Below are positions 48,363 to 57,250 of a DNA stretch of 64,000 bases, one piece after another. Position 1 is the stretch's first letter, and each line of letters begins with the position of its first letter. Source of the DNA: Agromyces luteolus (GTDB lineage: Bacteria; Actinomycetota; Actinomycetes; Actinomycetales; Microbacteriaceae); assembly GCF_009729855.1 (NCBI RefSeq), contig NZ_WODA01000023.1, forward strand, positions 274,878-338,877, written 5' to 3'. The notes under the pieces were generated by a model. The model worked only from the letters and a program-made list of their open reading frames with translations. It was not told the origin of the DNA and did not search any database. The translations under genes were made by a program, and so were the position numbers.

Positions 48363-49854
48363 CCTCCTGCGGTGCGGCGTCGTCGCCGTCGCGGTCGTGA
48401 CCGCGCTCGGCGCCGGCGCGCTCGCGTGGAGTTCCACGCTGCTCGGCGAGTACTCCGTGATGGACATGGGCGCCGGAGGCCACGGCGAGAGTGCCCACGC
48501 ACACGGCACCGCGGCATTCGGAGCCGGATCGGCGCTCGGAACCCGCGGCGGGGTCGACGTGACGGAGCTCGTGGCGGAACCCGACCGCCCGGCCGACGTG
48601 CACGTCGACCTCATCGCGCGCGCCGAGACCATCGAGGTCGACGGCGGGCGCCCCGTCGAGGGCTTCACCGTGAACGGCACCTCACCCGGCCCCGAGATCA
48701 GGGCGACCCAGGGCGACCTCGTCGAGGTGACGCTCGAGAACGAGTCGGTGGCCGCCGGCGCGACGCTGCACTGGCACGGCATCGACGTGCCGAACGCCGC
48801 AGACGGCGTCGCGGGCATCACGCAGGACGCGGTGCCCGTCGGCGGCCGCTTCACGTACCGCTTCGTCGCGGAGGACGCGGGCACCTACTGGTACCACTCC
48901 CACCAGGTCTCGCACGACCAGGTCGTCCGCGGCCTCCTCGGCGCGATCGTGGTCGACCCGGCCGACCCGGCGGATGCGGCCCCGGCCGACGCCGACGTCA
49001 CCGCGCTGCTGCACGTCTACGGCGGGCAGCACACGCTGAACGGCAGCGCCGAGGACGAGCGCATCGCCGCCGAGCCGGGCTCGACCGTGCGCGTGCGGGT
49101 GATCAACACCGACTCCGGCACGGCGGCCGTCTGGGCGTCGTCGCCGTTCCGCGTCGTCGCGATCGACGGCCGCGAGGTGAACGGGCCGACCGACGTCGAC
49201 GGCGAGCGCCTGCTGGTCCCGGCCGGTGGGCGAGCGGATGTCGCGGTCACGGCGCCGCCCGACGGCAGCGTGCTGCGCCTGCGTACGGGCGGTGCCCGGA
49301 GCCTGCTGATCGGCGACCCGTCGGCCCCCGAGCCATCCGCCCCGCAACCGTCGGAGACCCTCGACCTGCTCGACTACGGAACGCCCGACCCGGGTGCGAT
49401 CGACTTCGACCCCACCGCGCCCGACCGCAGCTACGAGTACGCCATCGGCCGCCGGCCCGGCCTCATCGACGGACGCCCGGGCTACTTCTGGACGATCAAC
49501 GGCAAGCTGTTCCCCGACGTGCCGATGTTCGAGGTCGCCGAGGGCGACGTGGTCGCGATGCGGATCCGCAACGACTCGGGCGAGGTGCACCCGATGCACC
49601 TGCACGGGCACCACGTCGTCGTGCTCACGCGCGACGGGGTCGCGGCATCGGGCAGCCCGTGGATCGTCGACTCGCTCGACGTGCACCCCGGCGAGGGCTA
49701 CGACATCGCGTTCGTCGCCGACAACCCCGGCATCTGGAGCGACCACTGCCACACCCTGCAGCACGCGGTCGACGGCCTCATCGCGCACGTGATGTACGAG
49801 GGCGTGACGACGCCGTTCACCATCGGGCCGGAGTCGGGCAACCGGCCGGACTGA
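48346..49854 (+). CDS. Multicopper oxidase
   Basis: This 502-residue exported oxidase has a twin-arginine-like N-terminus (PSRRDLLRCG then a hydrophobic stretch). All copper sites are present: LHWHG (142-145), YWYHSHQ (181-187), HPMHLHGHH (near 413) and HCHTLQHAVDGL (near 467). It should oxidise an organic or metal substrate with four electrons to O2. A His- and Met-rich segment (MDMGAGGHGESAHAHG, about 39-54) follows the signal region and could bind copper. The overlap with the small membrane protein upstream suggests a coupled function. Confidence 0.92.
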   Translation: MPSRRDLLRCGVVAVAVVTALGAGALAWSSTLLGEYSVMDMGAGGHGESAHAHGTAAFGAGSALGTRGGVDVTELVAEPDRPADVHVDLIARAETIEVDGGRPVEGFTVNGTSPGPEIRATQGDLVEVTLENESVAAGATLHWHGIDVPNAADGVAGITQDAVPVGGRFTYRFVAEDAGTYWYHSHQVSHDQVVRGLLGAIVVDPADPADAAPADADVTALLHVYGGQHTLNGSAEDERIAAEPGSTVRVRVINTDSGTAAVWASSPFRVVAIDGREVNGPTDVDGERLLVPAGGRADVAVTAPPDGSVLRLRTGGARSLLIGDPSAPEPSAPQPSETLDLLDYGTPDPGAIDFDPTAPDRSYEYAIGRRPGLIDGRPGYFWTINGKLFPDVPMFEVAEGDVVAMRIRNDSGEVHPMHLHGHHVVVLTRDGVAASGSPWIVDSLDVHPGEGYDIAFVADNPGIWSDHCHTLQHAVDGLIAHVMYEGVTTPFTIGPESGNRPD

Positions 49855-49874
49855 CGAGGCCAGGAATCGGAACG

Positions 49875-49923
49875 TCGAGACGTCGCGGATGGCGGGTGCG
49901 TCCCGCCATCCGCGACGTCTCGA
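49875..49923. terminator. Strong bidirectional hairpin terminator, 22-bp stem
   Basis: A perfect 22-bp stem (49875-49896 with 49902-49923, starting TCGAGACGTCGCGG) closes a 5-base loop (TGCGT). It sits between the convergent multicopper oxidase and alpha/beta hydrolase genes. No T-run follows on either side, as is usual at this GC content. Confidence 0.82.
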
Positions 49924-49951
49924 TGGGTGCTGCGGACCTGCCCCGGCGGGC

Positions 49952-50797
49952 CTACGCCGTGGCGACCGTGGCCGGGCGCGCGTGCGCGAGCGCCCACTCG
50001 AGCGCGTGGTCGGCGACCTCCTCCCAGCCGGGCTCCGCGCAGATCCAGTGCGAGCGGCCGGGGAACTCGACGTACTCGGTGACGGCCGGCGACTTGGCGT
50101 AGTGCTTCGCGTTCGACTTGTTCACGGCCGGGGGCATGATGTGGTCCTTCTCGCCGCCGATGAACAGCAGCGGGGCGCGGTCCTTCGCGTAATCGACCCA
50201 GGTCTCCTGCATGCCGGGCTTGAAGTTGGCGATCAGGCCGTAGGCCCACACCCAGTTCCCGGGCGCCGCGATCGCGTACTTCTCCCACACCGCGTCGGAG
50301 TCTTCGCGCGAGAGCGTGTTCGCGAACGCGTAGTGGAACTCCTCGGGCGTGAAGCCGACCGCCTTGTGCCGGTTGGCCGGGTTCTTCAGGGCCGGGAACA
50401 GCGACTTCACCTGCGACAGCGGTGTCACGCGGACGCCCTCCGTCGGCGCGGAGTCCACGACGACGGCCGAGGCGCCCAGGCCCCGTGCGAGCAGGAGCTG
50501 CGTGAGCGTGCCGCCGAAGGAGTGCCCGATGATGATCGGCGGCTTCGGCAGCGCCTCGATGACGCCGGCGAGGTGGTCGACGGTCTCGGGGACCGTGAGC
50601 TTCGCGATGACGTCGGGGTTCTCGCGAAGCGCCTCGACCTCGATCTCGAAGCCGGGGTAGGCGGGCGTGATCACGGTGAAGCCCTTCGCCTCGAAGTGCG
50701 ACTTCCACCCTTCCCAGCTGCGCGGCGTCATCCAGAGGCCGTGCACGAGCACGACGGTGTCGGGCGCGGCGGGGTCGGGGATGGTCTGGTCGGTCAT
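49952..50797 (-). CDS. Alpha/beta hydrolase
   Basis: This 281-residue alpha/beta hydrolase has TVVLVHGLWMTPRSWEGWKS, nucleophile Ser in IIIGHSFGGTLTQLLLARG, an acid in LLFIGGEKDHIMPP and His in FPGRSHWICAEPGW. No signal peptide is present. The substrate is unknown. It lies 33 bases downstream of a second hydrolase on the same strand, and a LuxR-LAL regulator gene lies upstream, so all three may be one transcription unit. Confidence 0.9.
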   Translation of the reverse strand: MTDQTIPDPAAPDTVVLVHGLWMTPRSWEGWKSHFEAKGFTVITPAYPGFEIEVEALRENPDVIAKLTVPETVDHLAGVIEALPKPPIIIGHSFGGTLTQLLLARGLGASAVVVDSAPTEGVRVTPLSQVKSLFPALKNPANRHKAVGFTPEEFHYAFANTLSREDSDAVWEKYAIAAPGNWVWAYGLIANFKPGMQETWVDYAKDRAPLLFIGGEKDHIMPPAVNKSNAKHYAKSPAVTEYVEFPGRSHWICAEPGWEEVADHALEWALAHARPATVATA

Positions 50798-50830
50798 GGT
50801 CGGTGTCCTTCCGTTGCGGTCGTCGGGTCG

Positions 50831-51655
50831 TCAGGAATCGATGAACGCGAGCAGGTCGGCGTGCAGCCGGTCGCGTTCGGTGTCGGGGAGGCCGTGCGCG
50901 CCCTCCTCGTAGACGATAAGCGTCGCGCCGTCGACCATCTCGGCCGAGCGCTTCCCGCCGACCTCGAACGGCACGATCTGGTCGTCGTCGCCGTGGATCA
51001 CGAGGGTCGGCACGTCGACCTTCGCGAGGTCGTCGCGGAAGTCGGTCGCCGAGAACGCGGCGATGCACTCGTAGGCGGCGCGGTGCCCGCACCCCATCGA
51101 CTGCAGCCAGAACGCGTCGCGCGTGCCCTGCGAGACGTCGTTGTTGCGGTTGTGGCCGAAGAACGGCCCGTCTGCGAGGTCGCGGTAGAGCTGGGCGCGA
51201 TCGGATGCCTCGCCCGCGCGGATGCCGTCGAACACGTCGATCGGCAGGCCCTCCGGGTTGTCGTCGGTGCGGAGCATGAGCGGCGGCACGGCCGAGACGA
51301 GCACGAGCTTCGCGACTCGCGCGCTGCCGTGGCGGCCGAGGTAGTGCAGGATCTCGCCGCCGCCCGTGGAGTGGCCGACGAGCGCGAGGTCGTTCAGGTC
51401 GAGGTGGTCGACGAGGCACGCGAGGTCGTCGGCGTACGTGTCCATCTCGTTGCCGTGCCAGGTCCGGCTGGACCGGCCGTGCCCGCGGCGGTCGTGCGCG
51501 ATGGCGCGGTGGCCGTGCTCGGCGAGGAACCGGGCGGCGGCGGCCCAGGCATCCGAGTTCAGCGGCCAGCCGTGGCTGAGGAGCACCGGGGTGCCCTCGG
51601 TCCCCCAGTCGGTGTAGAAGATCTCGGCGCCGTCATCGGCGGTGACGTACGGCAT
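50831..51655 (-). CDS. Alpha/beta hydrolase, non-haem chloroperoxidase-like
   Basis: This 274-residue hydrolase matches cofactor-free haloperoxidases and arylesterases: [40 protein letters not shown], Ser in [19 protein letters not shown], Asp in [13 protein letters not shown] and His in [15 protein letters not shown]. In vivo such enzymes usually act as esterases or perhydrolases. It precedes another hydrolase gene by 33 bases. The LuxR regulator stop is 108 bases upstream. Confidence 0.92.
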   Translation of the reverse strand: MPYVTADDGAEIFYTDWGTEGTPVLLSHGWPLNSDAWAAAARFLAEHGHRAIAHDRRGHGRSSRTWHGNEMDTYADDLACLVDHLDLNDLALVGHSTGGGEILHYLGRHGSARVAKLVLVSAVPPLMLRTDDNPEGLPIDVFDGIRAGEASDRAQLYRDLADGPFFGHNRNNDVSQGTRDAFWLQSMGCGHRAAYECIAAFSATDFRDDLAKVDVPTLVIHGDDDQIVPFEVGGKRSAEMVDGATLIVYEEGAHGLPDTERDRLHADLLAFIDS

Positions 51656-51763
51656 GGCGGCCTCCCGGGTGGCATCGGGCTCGCGGCGGCGAGCGAGCGG
51701 ATGCCTCGATGCTCCCGCCGGGGCGCACCCGACCGAACCACGTGGGGCTCGTAGTCGTGACGG

Positions 51764-54512
51764 TCAGTCCGTGGGCAACCGCTCGGCGAGCTGCCGGCGT
51801 GAGGTGACGCCGAGCTTCCGGAACACCTTCCGCAGGTGGTAGTCGACCGTGTTCGCGCTGATGAAGAGCGTCGCGCCGATCTCGGCGTTGGTCCGACCCT
51901 CGGCCGCCATGCGGGCGACCGTCTCCTCCTGCGGGGTGAGCGCCTCGGCTGCGGAGCCGCCGGGTTCGCGGTGCGGCACGTGCTCGCCCGTCGCCTCCAG
52001 TTCGCGACGCGCCCGCGCCGCGAAAGCCGGGGCGGCGATGCGCGTGAAGAGGTCGAGCGCGAGGCGCAGCTGCTCGCGCGCCTCGCGACGGCGCTTCATC
52101 CGACGCAGCCACTCGCCGTAGACCAGGTGGGCGCGGCCCAGGTCGGCACGTGCCGCGGACCTGGTGAGATGCTCGATCGCCGCACGGTAGTGGCGCTCGC
52201 TGTCGTCGTCGCCGGCGAGCAGCGCCGCGCTGCGTTCGGCGACGCCGAGGATCCAGGGCGTGCGGCTCTCCGAGGCGAAGAGCTGCAGGCGCGCGAGGGC
52301 GGGACGCACCGCCTCTGGCCGACCGGCCCGCGCGCCCGCCTCGACGTATTCGGGGAGCTGCTGGTACGTGACCTGCAGGAAGGCCCGCTCGACCATCGGC
52401 TCGAATCGATGGAAGGCGTCGCGGTACCGACCGTCGGCGATCTCCCGGATGCCGAGGCCGGTCATCGCGAGGGTCCAGACGCCGCCGAACCCCGCGGCGA
52501 GCGCCTGCTCCGCCACCTGCTCGACGACCTCGTAGGGGGCACCCGACCACGCGAGGTACGAGACGTTCACCACCTGCTCGCCGTCGTAGCCGATCGCATG
52601 CCGCAGGTCCCGCACCTGGGCCGTGTACTGCGCGGACGCCGCAGGCCCGGAATGCAGGAGCTCGAGCAGGCTGAGCAGCCAGAGCGTCGTGTCGAGCACC
52701 TGGATCGCGCCGGCGTCGCGCGCCGCGGCCGCGGTGCGCTCGAGCAGCCGGACGCAGGTCTCCACGTCCCAGAGCCCCATGGTGAGGGCGACGCCGAAGT
52801 TGCCGAACTCGAGCAGTTCGGCGTCGTCGGCGGCCACGAGCAGGTCGACCGCCCTGCGCATGATCGGCACGGCCTCGGGGTACGGCAGGAGAATGTGGGC
52901 GCCGATGGCGCGGAGGGCGATCGCGCGCGGGCCGTCGACGAGGTCGGCGCCCTCGGTCACGCGGCGCCCGAGGTCGGGCAGGGTGACGTCGCGTGCCGCC
53001 CACTCGGCCGTCAGGAGGACCTCGAACGCCGCGAGGAGTGCGCGCTGCTCGAGATCCGGGACGAGGCCGTGGAAGAGCTCCGCGGCGCGGAGCATGGTCG
53101 CCGAGGCGGTGAGGACGCCCTCGGCGTCGCCGAGGAACAGCGCCATCCCGACGCGGAGCATGAGCAGGCGGCCCTGGCTGACGGGGTCGAGACGCGCCAC
53201 GTCGATACGGCCGACGAGCTCGGCCGCGAGCTGCGCGGCACCTGCGGCGGTGGCGGTCTCGGCGGCGGCGAGCAGCCTGAGGTCCCGGCCGGGACCGTCG
53301 GGCGTCAGCTCGGCCGCGCGAGCGAGGAGCCGTGCGCGCGACACCAGGCCGCCGCGGCCACCGGCGGCGTCGGCCGCCCGCTCCATCCGGGCCGCGACGT
53401 CGGCGTCGGGACCGACCGTGGCGGATGCCGCGTGCCACGCGCCGAGGTCGTCGCGACCGTGATCGACCATCAGGGTGCTCAGCACCTCGTGCACCCGACG
53501 CCGGTCGACGGCCGGCATGCCGTGATACGCCGCCAGCCTCACGAGCGGATGGCGGAACCGGACCGTGTCGTGCACCGAGACGAGGTCGGACCGCTCGGCG
53601 GCCGACGAGGCATCCGGCGGCAGCCCGAGCCCGACCGCGGCGGCGTCGATGACGGTCCGGTCGCCGGTCGACTCGGCCGCCGCCGTGAGCAGCCAGAGCC
53701 GGGTCGGTTCGGGCAGTTCGGCGAGGCGCTCCCGGTAGTGCGTCTCCAGTCGCTCGCCGATGGGCAGCGGCTCCTCCGACAGCGACGACGCGATCAGCTC
53801 ACGGGCCGTCAGCTCGTGCGCGAGGTCGACGAGCGCGAGCGGGTTGCCGCCGGTCTCCTCGGCGATCCGCACGGCGAGGTACGGGTCGATGGATTCGTCT
53901 GCGGAGCGCGTGAGCAGCTGGACGGCGTCGAGGGCGGCGAGGCCGCCGAGTCGCAGCGTGGACACGCCGGCGATCCGCGTCTCCGGGAGTTCGTCGGCGC
54001 GCGCCGCGAGGAGGACCGCGACGCGCTCGGCCTGCAGGCGTCGGGCGACGAAGGCGATCACGTCGAGCGACTCGGGATCGAGGAGGTGGCCGTCGTCGAT
54101 CACGCAGGCGAGCGGTGCGTCCTCCCCCGCCGCGGCGAGCAGCGAGAGCACGCCGAGCCCGACGAGGAAACGGTCGGGTGGATTCCCGCGGTCGAGGCCG
54201 GCGGCGATCCGGAGCGCCTCGGCCTGCCGCGTCGGGATCGAGGCGAGGTGCTCCGCGAGCGGCGCCGTGAGCCGCTGCAGCGCGGCGAAGGGCATCGCCG
54301 CCTCGGCCTCGTAGCCGTCGGCGCGCACGACGCGGAGGCCGCGCGCCGCGCCGACCGCCTCGTCGAGGATCGTGCTCTTGCCGATGCCCGGTTCGCCGCG
54401 GATGAGGAGGGCGCCGCCGTGCCCGTTGCGCGCGCCGCCCAGCAGCGCACCGAGCCGTTCGAGCTCGTCGGTGCGCCCGAGGATCGGGGGCGAGGGGGCG
54501 TCGATGCGGCAT
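51764..54512 (-). CDS. LuxR-family LAL regulator (AAA+ ATPase); 5' end unresolved, possible frameshift
   Basis: This is a large regulator of about 910 residues with an N-terminal AAA+/NB-ARC-like ATPase (GRTDELERLGALLGG, P-loop IRGEPGIGKSTILDEA, Walker-B-like LACVIDDGHLLD). A long helical TPR-like middle and a C-terminal LuxR helix-turn-helix follow (LTPQEETVARMAAEGRTNAE and STRRQLAERL-type end). In its frame there is no ATG, GTG or TTG between the P-loop region and the stop of the upstream gene at 54580. The only well placed ATG (54512) is in another frame. Two C5 runs lie just after it, so a one-base indel or a non-standard start is likely. Confidence 0.8.
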
Positions 54513-54579
54513 AACCTACCCGTCCGCCGACGGTGCGGATAGGGGTTACCCGCATCCCACGGGGAGCCGAGGGGATCGA

Positions 54580-55569
54580 TCAGAGCGCCGCGCCGACGAG
54601 CGCCTCGCCGAGCGGCGTGCGCTGGTGCAGCATGCGCGAGCCGTCGCGGCGGCTCGCCACGAGACCCGCCTCGCGGAGCACCGTCAGGTGGTGGGAGGCG
54701 GTCGAGATCGCGAGGCCGGAGTCGGCAGCGACCTGCGAGGTGGTCCGGGCCTCGTGCGCGGCGAGCAGGATGCCGGCCCTCGCGGGCCCGAGCAGCGCTG
54801 CGAGCGCCTCGGCGAGCGCCGTGGCATCCGTCGCCCAGTTCTCGGTGACGCCCTGCGCCGGGTAGAAGAGGGTCGGCTGCGCCGGCGGCTCGGTGAGCAC
54901 CATGCAGCGCCCGCCGCCGAGCACCGACGGCACGAGCACGATGCCCGAGCCCCGGCAGTCGAGCACCTCGGAGTGCTGGGTCAGCTCGACCCGCAGCGCT
55001 CCCTCGTGCCACTCGACGGTGTGGTGCAGGCCCGCGGCCATCGCCGCGATGCCGTCGGTCGCGATGCGGCGGGCGCGCACCGCGATGTCGGCGCGGAGGA
55101 TGCGCTCGAGCTGAGGCCAGACGGGCTCGACGAGCGCCGCCCACAGCTCGAGCCAGGCGTCGGCGATCATGGCCCGGGCGCGCGGGAGGTCGTCGAGCAT
55201 GCGCAGCACGGCCTGCTGCCGCGCGCCCGTGGAACGCACGACGACCTTGCCGAGGTCGACCCGCATGAGCTCGTCGGGCACCTCGCGGAGTCGCGCGGCC
55301 TCGTCGGCCGGCTCGAGGTCCCACGTCGGAGTGGTCGTGAAGAAGTCGGGGAAGTAGCCCGATTCGCGCACGAGCACGGCGAACAGCTCGAACGCGTCGC
55401 GGGGCACGCGGTCGCGCACGCTCCGCAGCCAGCCCCACTGCAGCGGATGCTCCGCCGGACGCTGCAGGACCCGGACCGCGTGGCACACCTCGTGGCCGGG
55501 CGAGACGCCGAAGCGGATCGCCGACACGTCGCCCGGCGCGAGCCGGAAGTCCACGTAGCGGCGTTCCAT
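54580..55569 (-). CDS. Winged-helix regulator, DUF5937/ArsR type
   Basis: This 329-residue protein has a long N-terminal domain (FRLAPGDVSAIRFGVSPGHE, LRSVRDRVPRDAFELFAVLV, FFTTTPTWDLEP) of the kind found before ArsR-like helix-turn-helices in actinomycetes (DUF5937). The C-terminal winged helix contains AHEARTTSQVAADSGLAIST then ASHHLTVLREAGLVASRRDG. The effector is unknown. A perfect 9-bp inverted repeat upstream (55613-55634) is a likely operator. GGGG-rich sequence precedes the ATG at 55569; an in-frame ATG 11 codons upstream is an alternative. Confidence 0.82.
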   Translation of the reverse strand: MERRYVDFRLAPGDVSAIRFGVSPGHEVCHAVRVLQRPAEHPLQWGWLRSVRDRVPRDAFELFAVLVRESGYFPDFFTTTPTWDLEPADEAARLREVPDELMRVDLGKVVVRSTGARQQAVLRMLDDLPRARAMIADAWLELWAALVEPVWPQLERILRADIAVRARRIATDGIAAMAAGLHHTVEWHEGALRVELTQHSEVLDCRGSGIVLVPSVLGGGRCMVLTEPPAQPTLFYPAQGVTENWATDATALAEALAALLGPARAGILLAAHEARTTSQVAADSGLAISTASHHLTVLREAGLVASRRDGSRMLHQRTPLGEALVGAAL

Positions 55570-55612
55570 CCCCGCCCCCTTCCCCCGGCCAGCATCCCAC
55601 GGCATGCCCCGA

Positions 55613-55634
55613 TGTTTCGATGCAGATCGAAACA
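55613..55634. promoter_or_regulatory. Operator-like inverted repeat upstream of the DUF5937 regulator and cupin
   Basis: TGTTTCGAT at 55613-55621 and its exact complement ATCGAAACA at 55626-55634 are separated by four bases. It lies in the 193-bp spacer between the divergent winged-helix regulator and cupin genes. Confidence 0.68.
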
Positions 55635-55762
55635 GTTCCCGAGCGGATGCCGCGGCGGGAGCCTTGCTCCGGACACCGCAACCCCGCCGGACGGCGCGGG
55701 CCCGCGGCATCCGGCATCGTCACCGTGTCTGTCACTGTCACCGACCACGAATCGAGGGACCC

Positions 55763-56155
55763 ATGAACCCCGCCGAGATCACGCTCGCGCCGACCACGAC
55801 GGCGCCGAGCGGCGACGTCATCGTGACGGCCGAGTCGCTGCGCATCGGCACGGGCCGCACGCGTCGGTTCGTCGGCCTCGACCACGGCGCCGGCATCTCC
55901 TACTTCTTCGTCGACAACGAGCCCGGCGAGGGACCGGGGCTGCACTGGCATCCGTACTCGGAGACCTGGGTCGTGCTCGAGGGCACGGCCGAGATCACCA
56001 TGGGCGATCGCCGCCTGGTCGCCACGACGGGCGACACCGCGACCGTGCCCGCCGGAGTGTGGCACCGCTTCGAGAACGTCGGCGACGGCCGGCTGAAGGT
56101 GCTCTGCATCCACGCATCCGCCGTCATCGTGCAGACCTGGGCCGACCAGGACTGA
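55763..56155 (+). CDS. Cupin domain protein
   Basis: This 130-residue single-domain cupin has the first motif in GPGLHWHPYSETWVVLEGTA (two His and the Glu) and the second in VPAGVWHRFENVGDGRLKVL, so a complete metal site is present. It may be an isomerase, dioxygenase or sensor; the sequence does not say which. It is divergent from the winged-helix regulator across an inverted repeat and is followed 35 bases later by a DUF4287 gene, so the two are likely regulated together. Confidence 0.88.
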   Translation: MNPAEITLAPTTTAPSGDVIVTAESLRIGTGRTRRFVGLDHGAGISYFFVDNEPGEGPGLHWHPYSETWVVLEGTAEITMGDRRLVATTGDTATVPAGVWHRFENVGDGRLKVLCIHASAVIVQTWADQD

Positions 56156-56190
56156 ACCGACCCGACCCGCCATCACCAGAGGAGATCACC

Positions 56191-56481
56191 ATGTCGTTCC
56201 AGGCCTACCTCGACAACATCGAGGCCAAGACCGGGCTCACACCGCGCCAGTTCGTCGCCCTCGCCGAGGAGCGGGGCTTCGGACCCGGCACCAAGGCCAC
56301 CCCGATCGTGCAGTGGCTCGCCGAGGACTACGATCTCGGCCGCGGCCACGCGATGGCGCTCGTGCACGTCATCACGAAGGGCCCGCAGATCAGCGCGAAG
56401 CACGTCGACAGCGGCGGCACGCACAGCGACCCGACCGACGAGCTCTGGCTCGACGGCGCCGCGACGAACCCGCATCGGTAG
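56191..56481 (+). CDS. DUF4287 protein
   Basis: This 96-residue protein begins MSFQAYLDNIEAKTGLTPRQ and has FGPGTKATPIVQWLAEDYDL then GRGHAMALVHVITKG, the full DUF4287 pattern, with a short polar tail. Related proteins often occur beside DUF5655 or SRPBCC genes and no activity is established. GAGGAG precedes the ATG. It is probably co-transcribed with the cupin. Confidence 0.88.
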   Translation: MSFQAYLDNIEAKTGLTPRQFVALAEERGFGPGTKATPIVQWLAEDYDLGRGHAMALVHVITKGPQISAKHVDSGGTHSDPTDELWLDGAATNPHR

Positions 56482-56507
56482 CGCGGCGGGCGGTCGGGCG
56501 GGCCGGT

Positions 56508-57146
56508 TCAGATCGGATGCCCCTGGTCGTCGGTCCGGCCCGACTGCGTGCTGAACCGCGAGACGAACGCGTCGAAGTCGCCGTCGGGCCGCTCGACGAT
56601 CACCGCGCCGTCCTGCCAGATGCCGTTCTCCGCCCACCACTGCGAGCCGGCCGGATCGCCCTGGTTCTGGTGCACGTTGTGCAGGCCGAGGCCGCCGTCG
56701 TCGAACGGCTCGCCCCAGACGAGCGTCCGACGCCCGACCACGAGGATCGATTCGAGCGCAGCGGATGCCTCGGCGAAGTCGCCGACCGTCCACGGCCGCC
56801 GTCGCGCTCCGAGAAGGATCGCGATGCACCCGGGATGCTCCGCGATCGCGGGATGCCGGATGAGGTCGATCGCGCCGGCCGCGCGGTTCCGCGGCAACTC
56901 GTGGTAGCCCGACGTCGCGTCGCCCGCGGGCGCGACCATGGACCGGCGGATGCGGAGCAGCTTCCAGTGCACGCCGATGTCGGACTTCTTGCTGTCGACG
57001 TCGACGGCCACCTTGAACGTCCCCGCGGGAGCGACGACGCGCAGGTTGACGTGGAACCAGCGCCCGATGTCGTCGGGCGGGTCCCGGAAGTGCTGGGACA
57101 GCGCGCCCGCGAGCACGCCGTAGGCCGGGAGCGGCACGGAGGTCAC
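56508..57146 (-). CDS. DUF2278 (YukJ-like) protein
   Basis: This 212-residue protein begins with PLPAYGVLAGALSQHFRDPP, followed by GRWFHVNLRVVAPAGTFKVA, VDVDSKKSDIGVHWKL, and the later GLGLHNVHQNQGDPAGSQWW with ENGIWQDGAVIVERPDGD. This is the layout of YukJ/DUF2278 proteins, whose role is unknown; their beta-rich fold and the conserved NIHMNQG-like motif (here NVHQNQG) suggest a hydrolase or binding protein. I start at GTG 57146, five bases after GGGAG. It faces the DUF4287 gene and is divergent from the esterase. Confidence 0.85.
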   Translation of the reverse strand: MTSVPLPAYGVLAGALSQHFRDPPDDIGRWFHVNLRVVAPAGTFKVAVDVDSKKSDIGVHWKLLRIRRSMVAPAGDATSGYHELPRNRAAGAIDLIRHPAIAEHPGCIAILLGARRRPWTVGDFAEASAALESILVVGRRTLVWGEPFDDGGLGLHNVHQNQGDPAGSQWWAENGIWQDGAVIVERPDGDFDAFVSRFSTQSGRTDDQGHPI

Positions 57147-57250
57147 GCTACTCCCCCGCCGCCCCGCCCTCGTCCCCCGTCCGGGGGTCCGGCTACGCTG
57201 GCGACGCACCCCGCTCGGACGGTCCGGGCGGGCGCGCAGGAGTCGACCCG

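Noticed and set aside
45183..48884. A 1233-codon open frame on the minus strand
   Set aside because: It runs across the histidine kinase in another frame and antisense to the multicopper oxidase; its product is low-complexity Arg/Ala-rich sequence.
54513..56176. Extension of the LuxR-LAL frame upstream to 56176
   Set aside because: The extra 550 codons overlap the DUF5937 regulator in another frame and the cupin gene on the opposite strand, and show no protein-like composition.
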